Positions 17,181-25,195 of a stretch of 35,789 nucleotides of DNA are shown piece by piece. Both the position numbers and the translations under genes were made by a program. The notes under the pieces are model-generated. The model did not search any database and was not told where the DNA came from. It was given only the letters and a program-made list of their open reading frames with translations. Source of the DNA: Neoroseomonas eburnea. GTDB lineage: Bacteria; Pseudomonadota; Alphaproteobacteria; Acetobacterales; Acetobacteraceae. Position 1 is the stretch's first letter; every line of letters begins with the position of its first letter. The stretch spans positions 1 through 35,789 of the forward strand of contig NZ_JAAEDL010000038.1 in NCBI RefSeq assembly GCF_018129005.1, in the 5' to 3' direction.

Positions 17181-17645
17181 GTGACAGCGCGTATCAGCAT
17201 CGGCTTGCCGGCGGTGACCGTGCATGGGCTCGCGCAAGCCGAGGCCGCGCTCTCCGCCGCGGGACCACGCGGCGTGCTGCTGCTCTCCGCCCCCGGCGCG
17301 GCGGGCTTCGCCGGGCCGGCATGGTTCCTCGAAGTGGTGGCCGAGGCGGCGCGGCGGCATCCCGGCGTGCCCCAGCGGGCCGCACTCGACTGCGGCGGCG
17401 CGGCGGGCACGGCGCTGGCCGCGCTGCGCGCCGGGGTGCGTCTGCTGGTGCTGGACGGGGCCTGTCCCGCCTTTCCCGCCGTTGCCGCGGCGGCGGCCGA
17501 GGCCGGCGCCGAGATCTGGCCCGGACGTCCGCGCAGCCTCGATCTCGGCCGGCTCGATCTCGGCCGCCGCGACGACCTCGCGCGATTGCGCGCCTGGCTC
17601 GCCATGGAAGCGCCACAGGAAGGCGGCACACCCCCGGCCCCGTGA
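17181..17645 (+). CDS. Hypothetical protein, half-barrel-like, upstream of fba
   Basis: 154 residues from GTG 17181; no strong RBS. The pattern of alternating hydrophobic strands and Ala-rich helices (GVLLLSAPG, RAALDCGGAAGTALAALRAG, VRLLVLDG, AGAEIWPGRPRSLDLGRL) suggests part of an alpha/beta barrel. Codon use and the plus-strand position 66 bp before fba argue for a real gene. I do not recognise a family; a link to aldolase or sugar-phosphate metabolism is suggested only by position. Confidence 0.65.
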   Translation: MTARISIGLPAVTVHGLAQAEAALSAAGPRGVLLLSAPGAAGFAGPAWFLEVVAEAARRHPGVPQRAALDCGGAAGTALAALRAGVRLLVLDGACPAFPAVAAAAAEAGAEIWPGRPRSLDLGRLDLGRRDDLARLRAWLAMEAPQEGGTPPAP

Positions 17646-17711
17646 CAGGGCGCGGCGCCTGCGCTATCGCGCGCGGCGCTGGACCTAGGGCCCCGAAGGA
17701 AGGACGCCACG

Positions 17712-18632
17712 ATGAAGCTGACCCGCCGCGTGAAGGAAATCCTCTCCTGGTACGAGAGCGACAATCCCGGGACGAAGGCCAACCTCGCCCGCATCCTGAT
17801 GGAGGGGAAGCTCGGCGGCACCGGCCGCATGGTGATCCTGCCCGTGGACCAGGGCTTCGAGCACGGCCCGGCCCGTTCCTTCGCGCCGAACCCGGCGGCC
17901 TATGACCCGCACTACCACTTCGAGCTGGCGATCGAGGCGGGCCTCAACGCCTATGCCGCGCCGCTCGGCATGATCGAGGCCGGCGCCGCAACCTTCGCCG
18001 GCTCGATCCCGACGATCCTCAAGGTGAATTCGTCGAACAGCCTGTCCACCACCAAGGACCAGGCCGTGACGGGCTCCGTCTCCGATGCGCTGCGCCTCGG
18101 CTGCTCGGCGATCGGCTTCACCATCTACCCGTCTTCCGAATACCAGTTCGAGATGATGGAGGAACTGCGCGAGCTCGCCGAGGAGGCCAAGGCGGCCGGC
18201 CTCGCCGTCGTCGTGTGGTCCTATCCGCGCGGCCCGATGCTCGACAAGGCCGGCGAGACCGCCTTCGACATCTGCGCCTACGCCGCGCACATGGCGGCGC
18301 TTCTCGGCGCCCACATCATCAAGGTGAAGCCGCCGACCGACGCGCTGTCGCTCGACGCCGCGAAGAAGGTCTATGTCGAGCGCAAGATCGACGGATCCGA
18401 TCTCGCGAAGCGCATCAGCCACGTGGTGCAGTCCTGCTTCAACGGCCGCCGCCTGGTGGTCTTCTCGGGCGGCGAGGCGAAGGGCGCCGATGCGCTGCTC
18501 GACGAGGTGCGCGCGATCCACGCCGGCGGCGGCAACGGCTCGATCGTCGGCCGCAACGCCTTCCAGCGGCCGAAGGAGGAGGCGCTGAAGCTGCTCGCCT
18601 CCATGATCGAGGTCTACAAGTCCAAGCCGTAA
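17712..18632 (+). CDS. Class I fructose-bisphosphate aldolase (DhnA/archaeal type)
   Basis: 306 residues. VILPVDQGFEHGPARSF is the signature of this aldolase group, and the Schiff-base Lys is predicted as K204 in AHIIKVKPP. It catalyses reversible cleavage of fructose-1,6-bisphosphate in glycolysis and gluconeogenesis. It starts at ATG 17712 behind GGAAGGAC. Downstream are a small AAGCC-GTAA-GGCTT hairpin at the stop, a family 2 repeat and a strong terminator at 18862. Confidence 0.93.
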   Translation: MKLTRRVKEILSWYESDNPGTKANLARILMEGKLGGTGRMVILPVDQGFEHGPARSFAPNPAAYDPHYHFELAIEAGLNAYAAPLGMIEAGAATFAGSIPTILKVNSSNSLSTTKDQAVTGSVSDALRLGCSAIGFTIYPSSEYQFEMMEELRELAEEAKAAGLAVVVWSYPRGPMLDKAGETAFDICAYAAHMAALLGAHIIKVKPPTDALSLDAAKKVYVERKIDGSDLAKRISHVVQSCFNGRRLVVFSGGEAKGADALLDEVRAIHAGGGNGSIVGRNAFQRPKEEALKLLASMIEVYKSKP

Positions 18633-18651
18633 GGCTTGCCGGCCACGACCG

Positions 18652-18852
18652 ATACCAGCGGCACGAGTTCCTGACGCGTGCCGAGGCCGCGACGGGCACC
18701 CGGTCACCTTGCCTTGCAAGGTGACCGGGCATCCGGAATGCGGCCCGCCGTTGGTCCGGCGAAGCCAGGCGAACCGGAGGTTTGCGACCGGCGCCTGAGG
18801 GCACGACACGAAAAGTCCCACACCAACGGTCGCGAATAGCGGCCGTTGGCAT
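18652..18852 (-). repeat. Dispersed repeat family 2, copy 2
   Basis: Read on the minus strand it starts ATGCCAACGGCCGCTATTCG, with a CCAACGG/CCGTTGG hairpin, and ends with CGGCACG...CTCGTGCCGCTGGTAT, as in copy 1 (7098-7205). The middle is about 90 bp longer and includes a perfect 14-bp-arm hairpin, CCCGGTCACCTTGC/GCAAGGTGACCGGG (18699-18729). It lies between fba and its terminator. Confidence 0.75.
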
Positions 18853-18861
18853 GACGTGCGA

Positions 18862-18894
18862 CGCCGCCGCGGGGATGCCTCGCGGCGGCGTTTT
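18862..18894 (+). terminator. Rho-independent terminator downstream of fba
   Basis: CGCCGCCGCG and CGCGGCGGCG form a perfect 10-bp stem around a 9-nt loop, immediately followed by TTTT. This is the clearest intrinsic terminator in the window. Confidence 0.85.
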
Positions 18895-18923
18895 CATTGA
18901 TGCGCCGCCGGTTTCGCTGATTC

Positions 18924-18960
18924 CTGACGGTTGACATTCTTCGTCAGTTCATCACCTTGC
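18924..18960 (+). promoter_or_regulatory. Candidate promoter/operator upstream of the CoA-transferase gene
   Basis: A consensus TTGACA -35 (18931-18936) lies inside an inverted repeat CTGACG...CGTCAG (18924-18929 and 18942-18947), which could be an operator. The -10 region about 17 bp downstream is not close to consensus. The coding start is 18989. Confidence 0.4.
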
Positions 18961-18988
18961 GCCGCAAACACTCCATGAGGAATGTCTG

Positions 18989-20506
18989 ATGTATGAAGAT
19001 CGCGTCCGTCGCGCCGACCTCCGCGACAGGATCGTGAGCGCCGAGGAAGCGGCCAGGCTGATCAGGGACGGCATGACCGTCGGCATGAGCGGCTTCACCC
19101 GCGCCGGCGAGGCCAAGGCGGTGCCGATGGCGCTGGCCGAGCGCGCCCGGCGGGATCCGCTGAAGATCACGCTCATCACCGGCGCCTCGCTCGGCAACGA
19201 CCTCGACAAGACGCTGGCCGAGGCGCAGGTCCTGTCCCGCCGCATGCCCTTCCAGGTCGATCCCGCCCTGCGCCGCGCGATCAACGCGGGCGAGGTGATG
19301 TTCATCGACCAGCACCTGTCGGAGACGGTGGAACTGCTGCGCAGCCGCCAGATCGGCCCGGTGGACATCGCCGTGATCGAGGCCGTCGCGATCACCGAGC
19401 AGGGCGGCATCGTGCCGACGACGTCAGTCGGCAACTCCGCAAGCTTCGCCATCCTCGCCAAGAAGGTGATCGTCGAGATCAACCTCTCCCAGCAGGCGGA
19501 GCTGGAAGGCCTGCACGACATCTACATCCCGACCTACCGGCCCATGCGCATGCCGATCCCGGTCGTCGAACCTGAAAGCCGCATCGGCCTGCCCTTCATC
19601 CCGATCGACCCGGACAAGATCGCGGCCATCGTCATCACCACGAAGCTCGACAGCTCCTCGACCGTGCTGCCGCCGGATGACGAGACGCGCAGCATCGCCG
19701 GCCATCTGACGGAGTTCTTCCTGCACGAGGTGAAGCAGGGCCGGCTGACCAATACGCTGCAACCGCTGCAGGCCGGGATCGGCACCATCGCGAACGCCGT
19801 GCTGCACGGCTTCATCGACACGCCCTTCCACAACCTCAAGATGTACTCCGAGGTGCTGCAGGATTCGACCTTCGACCTGTTCGATGCGGGCAAGCTCGAC
19901 TTCGCCTCCGGTTCCTCCATCACCCTGTCCAAGACGAAGTACGAGGCGGTGCTGCCCGACCTGCCGCGCTACAAGCAGCGGCTGATCCTGCGCCCGCAGG
20001 AGATCAGCAACCACCCGGAGGTGGTCCGCCGGCTCGGCCTCATCGGCATCAACACGGCGCTGGAATTCGACATCTACGGCAACATCAACTCGACCCATGT
20101 CGGCGGGACGCACATGATGAACGGCATCGGCGGTTCGGGCGATTTCGCGCGCAACGCCTACATGTCGATTTTCGTGACCAAGGCGACGGCCAAAGGCGGC
20201 GATGTCTCGAGCGTCGTGCCCATGGTCAGCCATGTCGACCACACCGAGCACGACGTGGACATCGTGGTGACCGAATGCGGACTGGCCGACCTGCGCGGCC
20301 TCGCACCGCGCGAGCGGGCGACGGTGATCGTCGCCAACTGCGCGCATCCGGATTATCGCGCCGCGCTGACCGACTATGTGCGTCGTGCGCAGTCCCGCGG
20401 CGGCCACACGCCACATGTCATCGAGGAAGCCCTGTCCTGGCACGCCAGGCTGCGGGAGAGCGGGAGCATGAAGGCGGGGCAAGCCGCGCGCGCCCTGGCG
20501 TCATAG
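18989..20506 (+). CDS. aarC: AarC-type succinyl-CoA:acetate CoA-transferase / acetyl-CoA hydrolase family
   Basis: 505 residues, full length. The catalytic Glu is predicted as E288 in [16 protein letters not shown] (Glu294 in Acetobacter aceti AarC). [12 protein letters not shown] and the C-terminal [19 protein letters not shown] are also diagnostic of cat1-type transferases. In acetic acid bacteria AarC replaces succinyl-CoA synthetase and detoxifies acetate. Other members act as propionate CoA-transferases or hydrolases, so the specificity is an inference. It is monocistronic, with its own promoter region and a downstream hairpin element. Confidence 0.88.
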   Translation: MYEDRVRRADLRDRIVSAEEAARLIRDGMTVGMSGFTRAGEAKAVPMALAERARRDPLKITLITGASLGNDLDKTLAEAQVLSRRMPFQVDPALRRAINAGEVMFIDQHLSETVELLRSRQIGPVDIAVIEAVAITEQGGIVPTTSVGNSASFAILAKKVIVEINLSQQAELEGLHDIYIPTYRPMRMPIPVVEPESRIGLPFIPIDPDKIAAIVITTKLDSSSTVLPPDDETRSIAGHLTEFFLHEVKQGRLTNTLQPLQAGIGTIANAVLHGFIDTPFHNLKMYSEVLQDSTFDLFDAGKLDFASGSSITLSKTKYEAVLPDLPRYKQRLILRPQEISNHPEVVRRLGLIGINTALEFDIYGNINSTHVGGTHMMNGIGGSGDFARNAYMSIFVTKATAKGGDVSSVVPMVSHVDHTEHDVDIVVTECGLADLRGLAPRERATVIVANCAHPDYRAALTDYVRRAQSRGGHTPHVIEEALSWHARLRESGSMKAGQAARALAS

Positions 20507-20610
20507 GCCGACGGGCGGCGCGCTCGGGATCGGAGCCCGACCCCGCTCCTGCGCAGGACGGCCACCTCGCGGGGGCAGCATGCCCCGTGCTGCCCAACGC
20601 AAGGGGCCGG

Positions 20611-20670
20611 CTTTCCAAATGACGCTGTCATCTGGTGGGGAGGGTCCGGGAGGGGCACGTCCCCTCCCGG
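20611..20670. repeat. Two-hairpin element between convergent genes
   Basis: Hairpin one is CCAAATGAC-GCT-GTCATCTGG (20615-20635, one mismatch). Hairpin two is CCGGGAGGGG/CCCCTCCCGG (20646-20670). The order and the connecting GGGTCCGG resemble the element at 3487-3553. It sits between the converging CoA-transferase and VOC genes, so a bidirectional terminator is plausible. The remainder of 20507-20727 shows no gene. Confidence 0.6.
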
Positions 20671-20727
20671 TCGCCATCCCCTGCGTGGTGCGCCACGACC
20701 GTCCCGCGCCCCGCATCGCAGCCCCCC

Positions 20728-21144
20728 TCACCCCTTCCAGGGATCATAGGTCCCGAAATCCCACAGATACCCGCCGGGATCCCGCGCGACGTATTCCCGC
20801 GACCCATAGTCGCGGTCGAGCGGCCCTTCGAGGACCTCCGCCCCCGCCGCGCGCGCCGTCGCGCAATGCGCGTCGGCGTCGGCCACCACCACATAGATGC
20901 AGTCCGTCACGCCACGGACCTGTTCCGGCAGGCGCATGTCGAAGAAGGTGCGGTCCGCGCCGCCCAGCATCACCAGGCCGCGGGTCTCGCCCTCGCCGTA
21001 GACCAGCTCGGCATGGATCACCCCGCCATCAGGACCGCGGACCACCAGCTTCTCGACGAAGCCGAAGGCCTGGGTCAGAAAGCGGATCGCGGCCTTGGGG
21101 TCGGCATAGCGCAGGCAGGGAATCACGGCGGATGAATGCGGCAT
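20728..21144 (-). CDS. VOC-family (glyoxalase/PhnB-like) protein
   Basis: 138 residues. [20 protein letters not shown] followed by AFGFVEKLV and the C-terminal [20 protein letters not shown] are typical of VOC proteins of the YycE/PhnB-like group. Metal ligands cannot be assigned with confidence. Its ATG lies inside the opening codons of the divergently transcribed thiE gene (13-bp overlap). The substrate is unknown. Confidence 0.85.
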   Translation of the reverse strand: MPHSSAVIPCLRYADPKAAIRFLTQAFGFVEKLVVRGPDGGVIHAELVYGEGETRGLVMLGGADRTFFDMRLPEQVRGVTDCIYVVVADADAHCATARAAGAEVLEGPLDRDYGSREYVARDPGGYLWDFGTYDPWKG

Positions 21145-21782
21145 CTCAGGGCGTCTCCTCGGAACGCTGCCGACTCTATCTGATCACGCCGCCGCGGCTC
21201 GATCCCGCCGCCTTTCGTGATGTGCTTGCCGCGGCGCTCGACGCCGGCGACGTCGCCAGCCTGCAGCTGCGGCTGAAGGATGCCTCGGTGGACGACGTCA
21301 GGCGGGCGGTCGAGATCCTGATGCCGGTCGCCCATGCGCGCGACGTCGCCTTCATTCTCAACGACGATGCGAAGCTCGCGCATGAGCTCGGCTGCGACGG
21401 GGCGCATCTCGGCCAGACCGATGGCGACCATGCGGGGGCGCGGGCGCTGCTGAAGGACCGCATCCTCGGCATCACCTGCCATGCCTCTCGGCACCTGGCG
21501 ATGGAAGCCGGCGAGCTCGGCGCCGACTACGTCGCCTTCGGCGCCTTCTTCCCGACCGACACCAAGGAGGTCGTGCATCATGCCGGCACCGACATCCTGG
21601 AATGGTGGACCGAGATGATGGAGATCCCCTGCGTCGCCATTGGCGGCATCACCGCGGCGAATTGCGGCCCGCTGGTGCGGGCGGGGGCGGATTTCCTCGC
21701 CGTGGTGGGCGCGGTGTGGAACCACCCGGAGGGCCCGGCGGCCGGCGTGCGCGCGATGAACGCGGCGATCGCTGCGGCATGA
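21132..21782 (+). CDS. thiE: Thiamine-phosphate synthase
   Basis: 216 residues from ATG 21132. [39 protein letters not shown] and [10 protein letters not shown] (substrate loop), [18 protein letters not shown] and [14 protein letters not shown] match the ThiE/TenI barrel. It joins HMP-PP and thiazole phosphate to form TMP. The usual first Lys of QLRxK is kept. No TPP riboswitch is visible, and the start overlaps the divergent VOC gene. The stop overlaps the next VOC gene (ATGA, 21779-21782). A TenI-like variant is a weaker alternative. Confidence 0.88.
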   Translation: MNAASQGVSSERCRLYLITPPRLDPAAFRDVLAAALDAGDVASLQLRLKDASVDDVRRAVEILMPVAHARDVAFILNDDAKLAHELGCDGAHLGQTDGDHAGARALLKDRILGITCHASRHLAMEAGELGADYVAFGAFFPTDTKEVVHHAGTDILEWWTEMMEIPCVAIGGITAANCGPLVRAGADFLAVVGAVWNHPEGPAAGVRAMNAAIAAA

Positions 21783-22186
21783 CCCGTCCGGCGCTGGTGC
21801 CCGAGCTCGGCATCACCGACCTTGCCGAGAGCCTGCGCTTCTGGCGCGACCTCTGCGGCTTCGAGGTGCTCTACGACCGCCCTGAGGAAGGCTTCGCCTG
21901 CATCGAGCGCGACGGCGCGCGGATCATGCTCGACCGGCTCGGCAGCACGCGGGACTGGCTGGCGGCGCCGGCGGAACGCCCCTTCGGCCGGGGCATGAAC
22001 CTCGAGATCGCGGTGCCGTCCGTCGCGCCGCTGCTGGCGGCACTCGAAGGCGCCGGCTGGCCCTTCTTCCTGCCGGTGGAGGAGAAGGCCTACCGCGTCG
22101 GCGGCGCGATGGTCCGCGTCCGCCAGTTCATCGTGCAGGACCCGGACGGCTACCTGGTGCGCTTCTCGGAGCGCCTGGCGGCCTGA
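21779..22186 (+). CDS. VOC-family, bleomycin-resistance-like protein
   Basis: 135 residues. [20 protein letters not shown] followed by [20 protein letters not shown], and the C-terminal [16 protein letters not shown], match the bleomycin-resistance/ShBle-like branch of VOC proteins. Such proteins bind rather than hydrolyse their ligands, but the annotation does not imply resistance here. It is translationally coupled to thiE. Confidence 0.85.
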   Translation: MTRPALVPELGITDLAESLRFWRDLCGFEVLYDRPEEGFACIERDGARIMLDRLGSTRDWLAAPAERPFGRGMNLEIAVPSVAPLLAALEGAGWPFFLPVEEKAYRVGGAMVRVRQFIVQDPDGYLVRFSERLAA

Positions 22187-22234
22187 ACCGCGGTCGCAGC
22201 ACGCCCGCGCCTGCTATAGGCTCCGCGCCTGACG

Positions 22235-22969
22235 ATGGATGAGATCACCTTCCACACCCTGCTCCACCGCCCCGGCACGCTGGTCGATGTCGGCGCGCAT
22301 GACGGGCTGATCACCATCCCGCTCGCGCGGCTGCCGGATTCCCGCGTGCTCGCCTTCGAACCGCTGCCGCCGGCCTTCGCGCGCCTGCGATCCGCGCTGC
22401 GCGCCGCCTTCGGCGAGGTGCCCGCGCATGTGCAATGCCACGCCGCCGCGCTCGGCGACCATGCGGGCGAGGTCACGCTCGCCATGCCGGTGCTCGACGG
22501 CATCGCGCAGGAGCAATGGGCGAGCACCGCCAAGGACTATGCCGCGCACCTCTCGCCCCGCGTGACGGTCGAGCGCTTCACCGTACCGCTGCTGCGGCTC
22601 GACGATCTCGCCATCGCCGACCTGACGGCGATGAAGATCGACGCCGAGGGCGCCGAGTACGAGATCCTGCGCGGTGCCCGCGACACGCTGCTGCGCTGCC
22701 GCCCGGTCCTCACGCTGGAGGTCGAGGAACGCCACCGCGAAGGCAGCACCTGGGCGGTGCCGGCCTTTCTCGACGCGCTCGGCTATGAGGTGCTGTTCGA
22801 ACTGCGCGGGGAATGGTTCCCCGTCGCCGCGCTCGACCGCGCGACAATGCAGCGTGCCTCCCCCGATCCGTCGGTGTTCGAGGCCTCGGACCCCTACGTC
22901 TTCGTCTTCTATGCCCTGCCACGGGAAGATGCGCCGGGCCTGCTGGCGCGTCTGCGGGGGGCGGCGTAA
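22235..22969 (+). CDS. FkbM-family methyltransferase
   Basis: 244 residues. The SAM-binding region is TLVDVGAHDGLITIPLARL with VLAFEPLPPAFARLR, and MKIDAEGAEYEILRGARDTL is the FkbM signature. These enzymes O-methylate sugars or polyketides, and the acceptor here is unknown. A TATAGG box lies about 25 bp upstream of the start. No glycosyltransferase neighbours are present. A TauD-like gene follows after 24 bp and may be cotranscribed. Confidence 0.88.
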   Translation: MDEITFHTLLHRPGTLVDVGAHDGLITIPLARLPDSRVLAFEPLPPAFARLRSALRAAFGEVPAHVQCHAAALGDHAGEVTLAMPVLDGIAQEQWASTAKDYAAHLSPRVTVERFTVPLLRLDDLAIADLTAMKIDAEGAEYEILRGARDTLLRCRPVLTLEVEERHREGSTWAVPAFLDALGYEVLFELRGEWFPVAALDRATMQRASPDPSVFEASDPYVFVFYALPREDAPGLLARLRGAA

Positions 22970-22993
22970 CCTCCGCGTCAAACGGAGGAAACG

Positions 22994-23839
22994 ATGTCCA
23001 TCACCGCGCAGCGCCTCACCGTCACACGCGCCTCGGGATCCTGCGGGGCGGAGGTCTCGGGCCTCGAATTCGATGGTCCGCTCGACGAGGCGACCATCGC
23101 CGAATTGCGCACCATCTGGCTCGACCACGGCGTGCTCTTCCTGCGCGACGCCAAGCTGCCGCCGCGGGATTTCCTCGACTTCGCCGGCCGCTTCGGTACG
23201 CCGGTGGAATACCCCTTCGTGCGCGGGCTGGAAGGCTTCCCGCAGATCACGCCGGTCATCAAGGAACCGCACGAACGCATCAATTTCGGCGGCGTCTGGC
23301 ATTCCGACACCGCCTATCTGGAACGCCCGCCCATGGCGACGATGCTGATCGCGCGGGAAGTGCCGCCGGCTGGCGGCGACACCCTCTTCGCCGATGCCCG
23401 TGCCGCCTATGACGCGCTTTCCCCCGGGCTGCGCGCGACGCTCGACGGGCTGCGCGCGATCAATTCCTCGAAGAAGGCCGACGCATCCAAGACCCGGGAG
23501 GACCGGCAGAAGGAACGCGGCGCCGTGACCAGTGCCGAGGTGCTGGAAGCCAGCCACCCGGTGGTGCGCACGCATCCGGAAACCGGGCGGAAGTCGCTCT
23601 TCGTCAACCTCGGCCACACCTCCCGCTTCGACGGCTGGACCGAGGAGGAATCGAAGCCGCTGCTCGACTTCCTCTTCGCCCACATCACCCGGCCGGAGTT
23701 CACCTGCCGCTTCCGCTGGGCGCCGGGTTCCGTCGCCTTCTGGGACAACCGCGCGGTCCAGCACTACCCGGTCAACGACTATCACGGTCACCGGCGGGAG
23801 ATGCATCGCATCACGCTGCTCGGCGACGTGCCGGCCTGA
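22994..23839 (+). CDS. TauD/TfdA-family Fe(II)/2-oxoglutarate dioxygenase
   Basis: 281 residues. The iron ligands are H103 and D105 in VWHSDTAY, and H257 in WDNRAVQHYPVNDY; R268 in HRREMHR is placed to bind 2-oxoglutarate. The length and motifs fit taurine or alkylsulfonate dioxygenases, but there are no sulfonate transport genes nearby, so the substrate is uncertain. The start ATG 22994 follows GGAGG by 6 bases. A strong hairpin lies just downstream of the stop. Confidence 0.9.
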   Translation: MSITAQRLTVTRASGSCGAEVSGLEFDGPLDEATIAELRTIWLDHGVLFLRDAKLPPRDFLDFAGRFGTPVEYPFVRGLEGFPQITPVIKEPHERINFGGVWHSDTAYLERPPMATMLIAREVPPAGGDTLFADARAAYDALSPGLRATLDGLRAINSSKKADASKTREDRQKERGAVTSAEVLEASHPVVRTHPETGRKSLFVNLGHTSRFDGWTEEESKPLLDFLFAHITRPEFTCRFRWAPGSVAFWDNRAVQHYPVNDYHGHRREMHRITLLGDVPA

Positions 23840-23841
23840 TC

Positions 23842-23874
23842 CCGACAGCCGCCTGCGGCGGCCGTCGGAGTCTT
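23842..23874 (+). terminator. Probable terminator of the TauD-like gene
   Basis: CCGACAGCCGCC and GGCGGCCGTCGG pair around TGC with one mismatch (23842-23868), followed by AGTCTTT. The T-run is short, so efficiency is uncertain. Confidence 0.55.
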
Positions 23875-23879
23875 TGCGT

Positions 23880-24007
23880 TGCCTCAGGCGCCGGCGCACG
23901 CATCCGCGTGCCTGGCTTGCGCGCCATGCACTGGCGCGCCGGGAGCGGCTGATCGCCTGGGCGCGGTCGCGCTTCGCGCTCCCGGCCCGATGCGGAGCAT
24001 CGGGCCG
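23880..24007 (-). repeat. Dispersed repeat family 1, copy C
   Basis: On the minus strand it begins with hairpin CGGCCCGATGC/GCATCGGGCCG (23983-24007), then GCGCGACCGCGCCC, CCAGTGCATGGCGCGCAAGC, and ends GCGCCGGCGCCTGAGGCA. The order and spacing match copies A and B about 7.6 kb away. The rest of 24008-24100 shows only a small CGAAGG/CCTTCG hairpin. Confidence 0.75.
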
Positions 24008-24100
24008 AAGGGCGCAAGGATGGAACTGCCGGGCAGGTTCGGACGAAAGCCGGGCCGGCCGCACGAAGGTAGGTCCTTCGAGCGGCGGGCGGCGCACCCC

Positions 24101-24409
24101 CTACCGTTCCAGGCTGCGGAGGTAGGCGATCAGGGCGTTCACCTCCTCCGGGCTGAAGGCCTGCTCCGGCATGTCCGGATGGCCGGTGACGATCCCCTCC
24201 GCCAGGGATTCCGCGAGTTGATCGACCGGGTAGCGGTTGTGCAGGTCGCGGAAGGGGGGCGCGCCGGCACGCGGGCTGGCGCCAGTGCGGCCGATGGCGT
24301 GGCAGGCAGCGCAGCGTTCCTGCGCCAGCCGTTGCCCCCGCGCAGCCTCGTCCGCCTGGCCCGGCGCGCAGGCGGCAAGTACCAGGACCAGCGCAAGGGC
24401 GGCGCGCAT
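24101..24409 (-). CDS. Small c-type cytochrome, probable lipoprotein
   Basis: 102 residues. The signal peptide ends in LAAC (C14), a lipobox, although cleavage after AQA is possible. One haem site is present, CAACH (C33, C36, H37), with M80 in HPDMPEQAF as probable axial ligand. ATG 24409 is preferred over TTG 24415 because it follows GGAGG and sits 2 bases after the upstream stop. It is an exported electron carrier with unknown partner. Its tight linkage to the membrane coiled-coil gene is the only functional hint. Confidence 0.88.
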   Translation of the reverse strand: MRAALALVLVLAACAPGQADEAARGQRLAQERCAACHAIGRTGASPRAGAPPFRDLHNRYPVDQLAESLAEGIVTGHPDMPEQAFSPEEVNALIAYLRSLER

Positions 24410-24411
24410 GC

Positions 24412-25113
24412 TCAACCTCCGCAGGTCGTCAGCGAGACAGTGGCGAAGCCGCGGATCTCGCTGCTGACATTGAGCGTCATCTCGGCATTGCCGAGCACCA
24501 CCGGATGCCGCTGCGGCAATCCGGTCAGCGTCACCGGGTCGGCGCCGGCGACCGTCACCACCACGCTCGCCGCGCGGGCCAGGTCGTCGGTCTGGTTCGG
24601 CGCGCTCACCAAGACGCGCACCAGCCCGTCGAGAAGCTCGAAGCCGCCATTCTCCGGCACCCGTGGGCCATAGGAGACGGCGAAGCGCCGGGACTGGCCG
24701 CGCCCTTCGCAGCGGCGGACCGGCGCGGCGTCGCGCAGCACCTGTTCCACCCGAGCGCGCGGCAGGCCAGAGGCGATCCGCTGCTGGGCCAGCGAGAACA
24801 GCGCCGCGGCATCGCCGGTGGGCACGTCGCGCTCATATCGCCGCTGCAACGCCACATTGGCTTCCCGCGCCTGGCGCAGTTCGCTCTCCAGCCGGGCATT
24901 GCGCATCTGGTAGTCGCGCGCCTCGGTCGCGACCTCGTCCAGCCGGCGCTCGAGCGCGCTGACCTCCGAGCGCGCGAGTTCCAGCCCGCTGCGGTACGCG
25001 GCGATGCCAAGGCCGAGGAAGATTCCCAGCGCCACCAGCCACTTCGCGACCCGCAGCAGAAACTGCCCACGCCGTCGCCGCCTTTCGCGGCTGAATCTCG
25101 ATCCGATCGCCAT
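24412..25113 (-). CDS. Membrane-anchored coiled-coil protein, unknown function
   Basis: 233 residues. An Arg-rich N-terminus (RRRRRGQ) precedes a single membrane helix WLVALGIFLGLGIAAY (about 25-42), then a coiled coil (SEVSALERRLDEVATEARDYQ to about 95), then a C-terminal beta-rich domain with conserved-looking Cys (RRCEGRG and LTTCGG), probably periplasmic. I do not recognise a family. It starts at ATG 25113, with TATAAG upstream as a possible -10. The cytochrome gene follows immediately. Confidence 0.8.
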   Translation of the reverse strand: MAIGSRFSRERRRRRGQFLLRVAKWLVALGIFLGLGIAAYRSGLELARSEVSALERRLDEVATEARDYQMRNARLESELRQAREANVALQRRYERDVPTGDAAALFSLAQQRIASGLPRARVEQVLRDAAPVRRCEGRGQSRRFAVSYGPRVPENGGFELLDGLVRVLVSAPNQTDDLARAASVVVTVAGADPVTLTGLPQRHPVVLGNAEMTLNVSSEIRGFATVSLTTCGG

Positions 25114-25195
25114 TCGTCCCGCACTTGTCCCGCGCGGGGGCTTATAGACGCGACCGGGGGACGCGACGCAACCCGCCCCGCCGCATGCCGGACCC

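Noticed and set aside
21045..21140. TPP riboswitch upstream of thiE
   Set aside because: The upstream sequence is the coding region of the divergent VOC gene, and no conserved THI-box sequence is visible.
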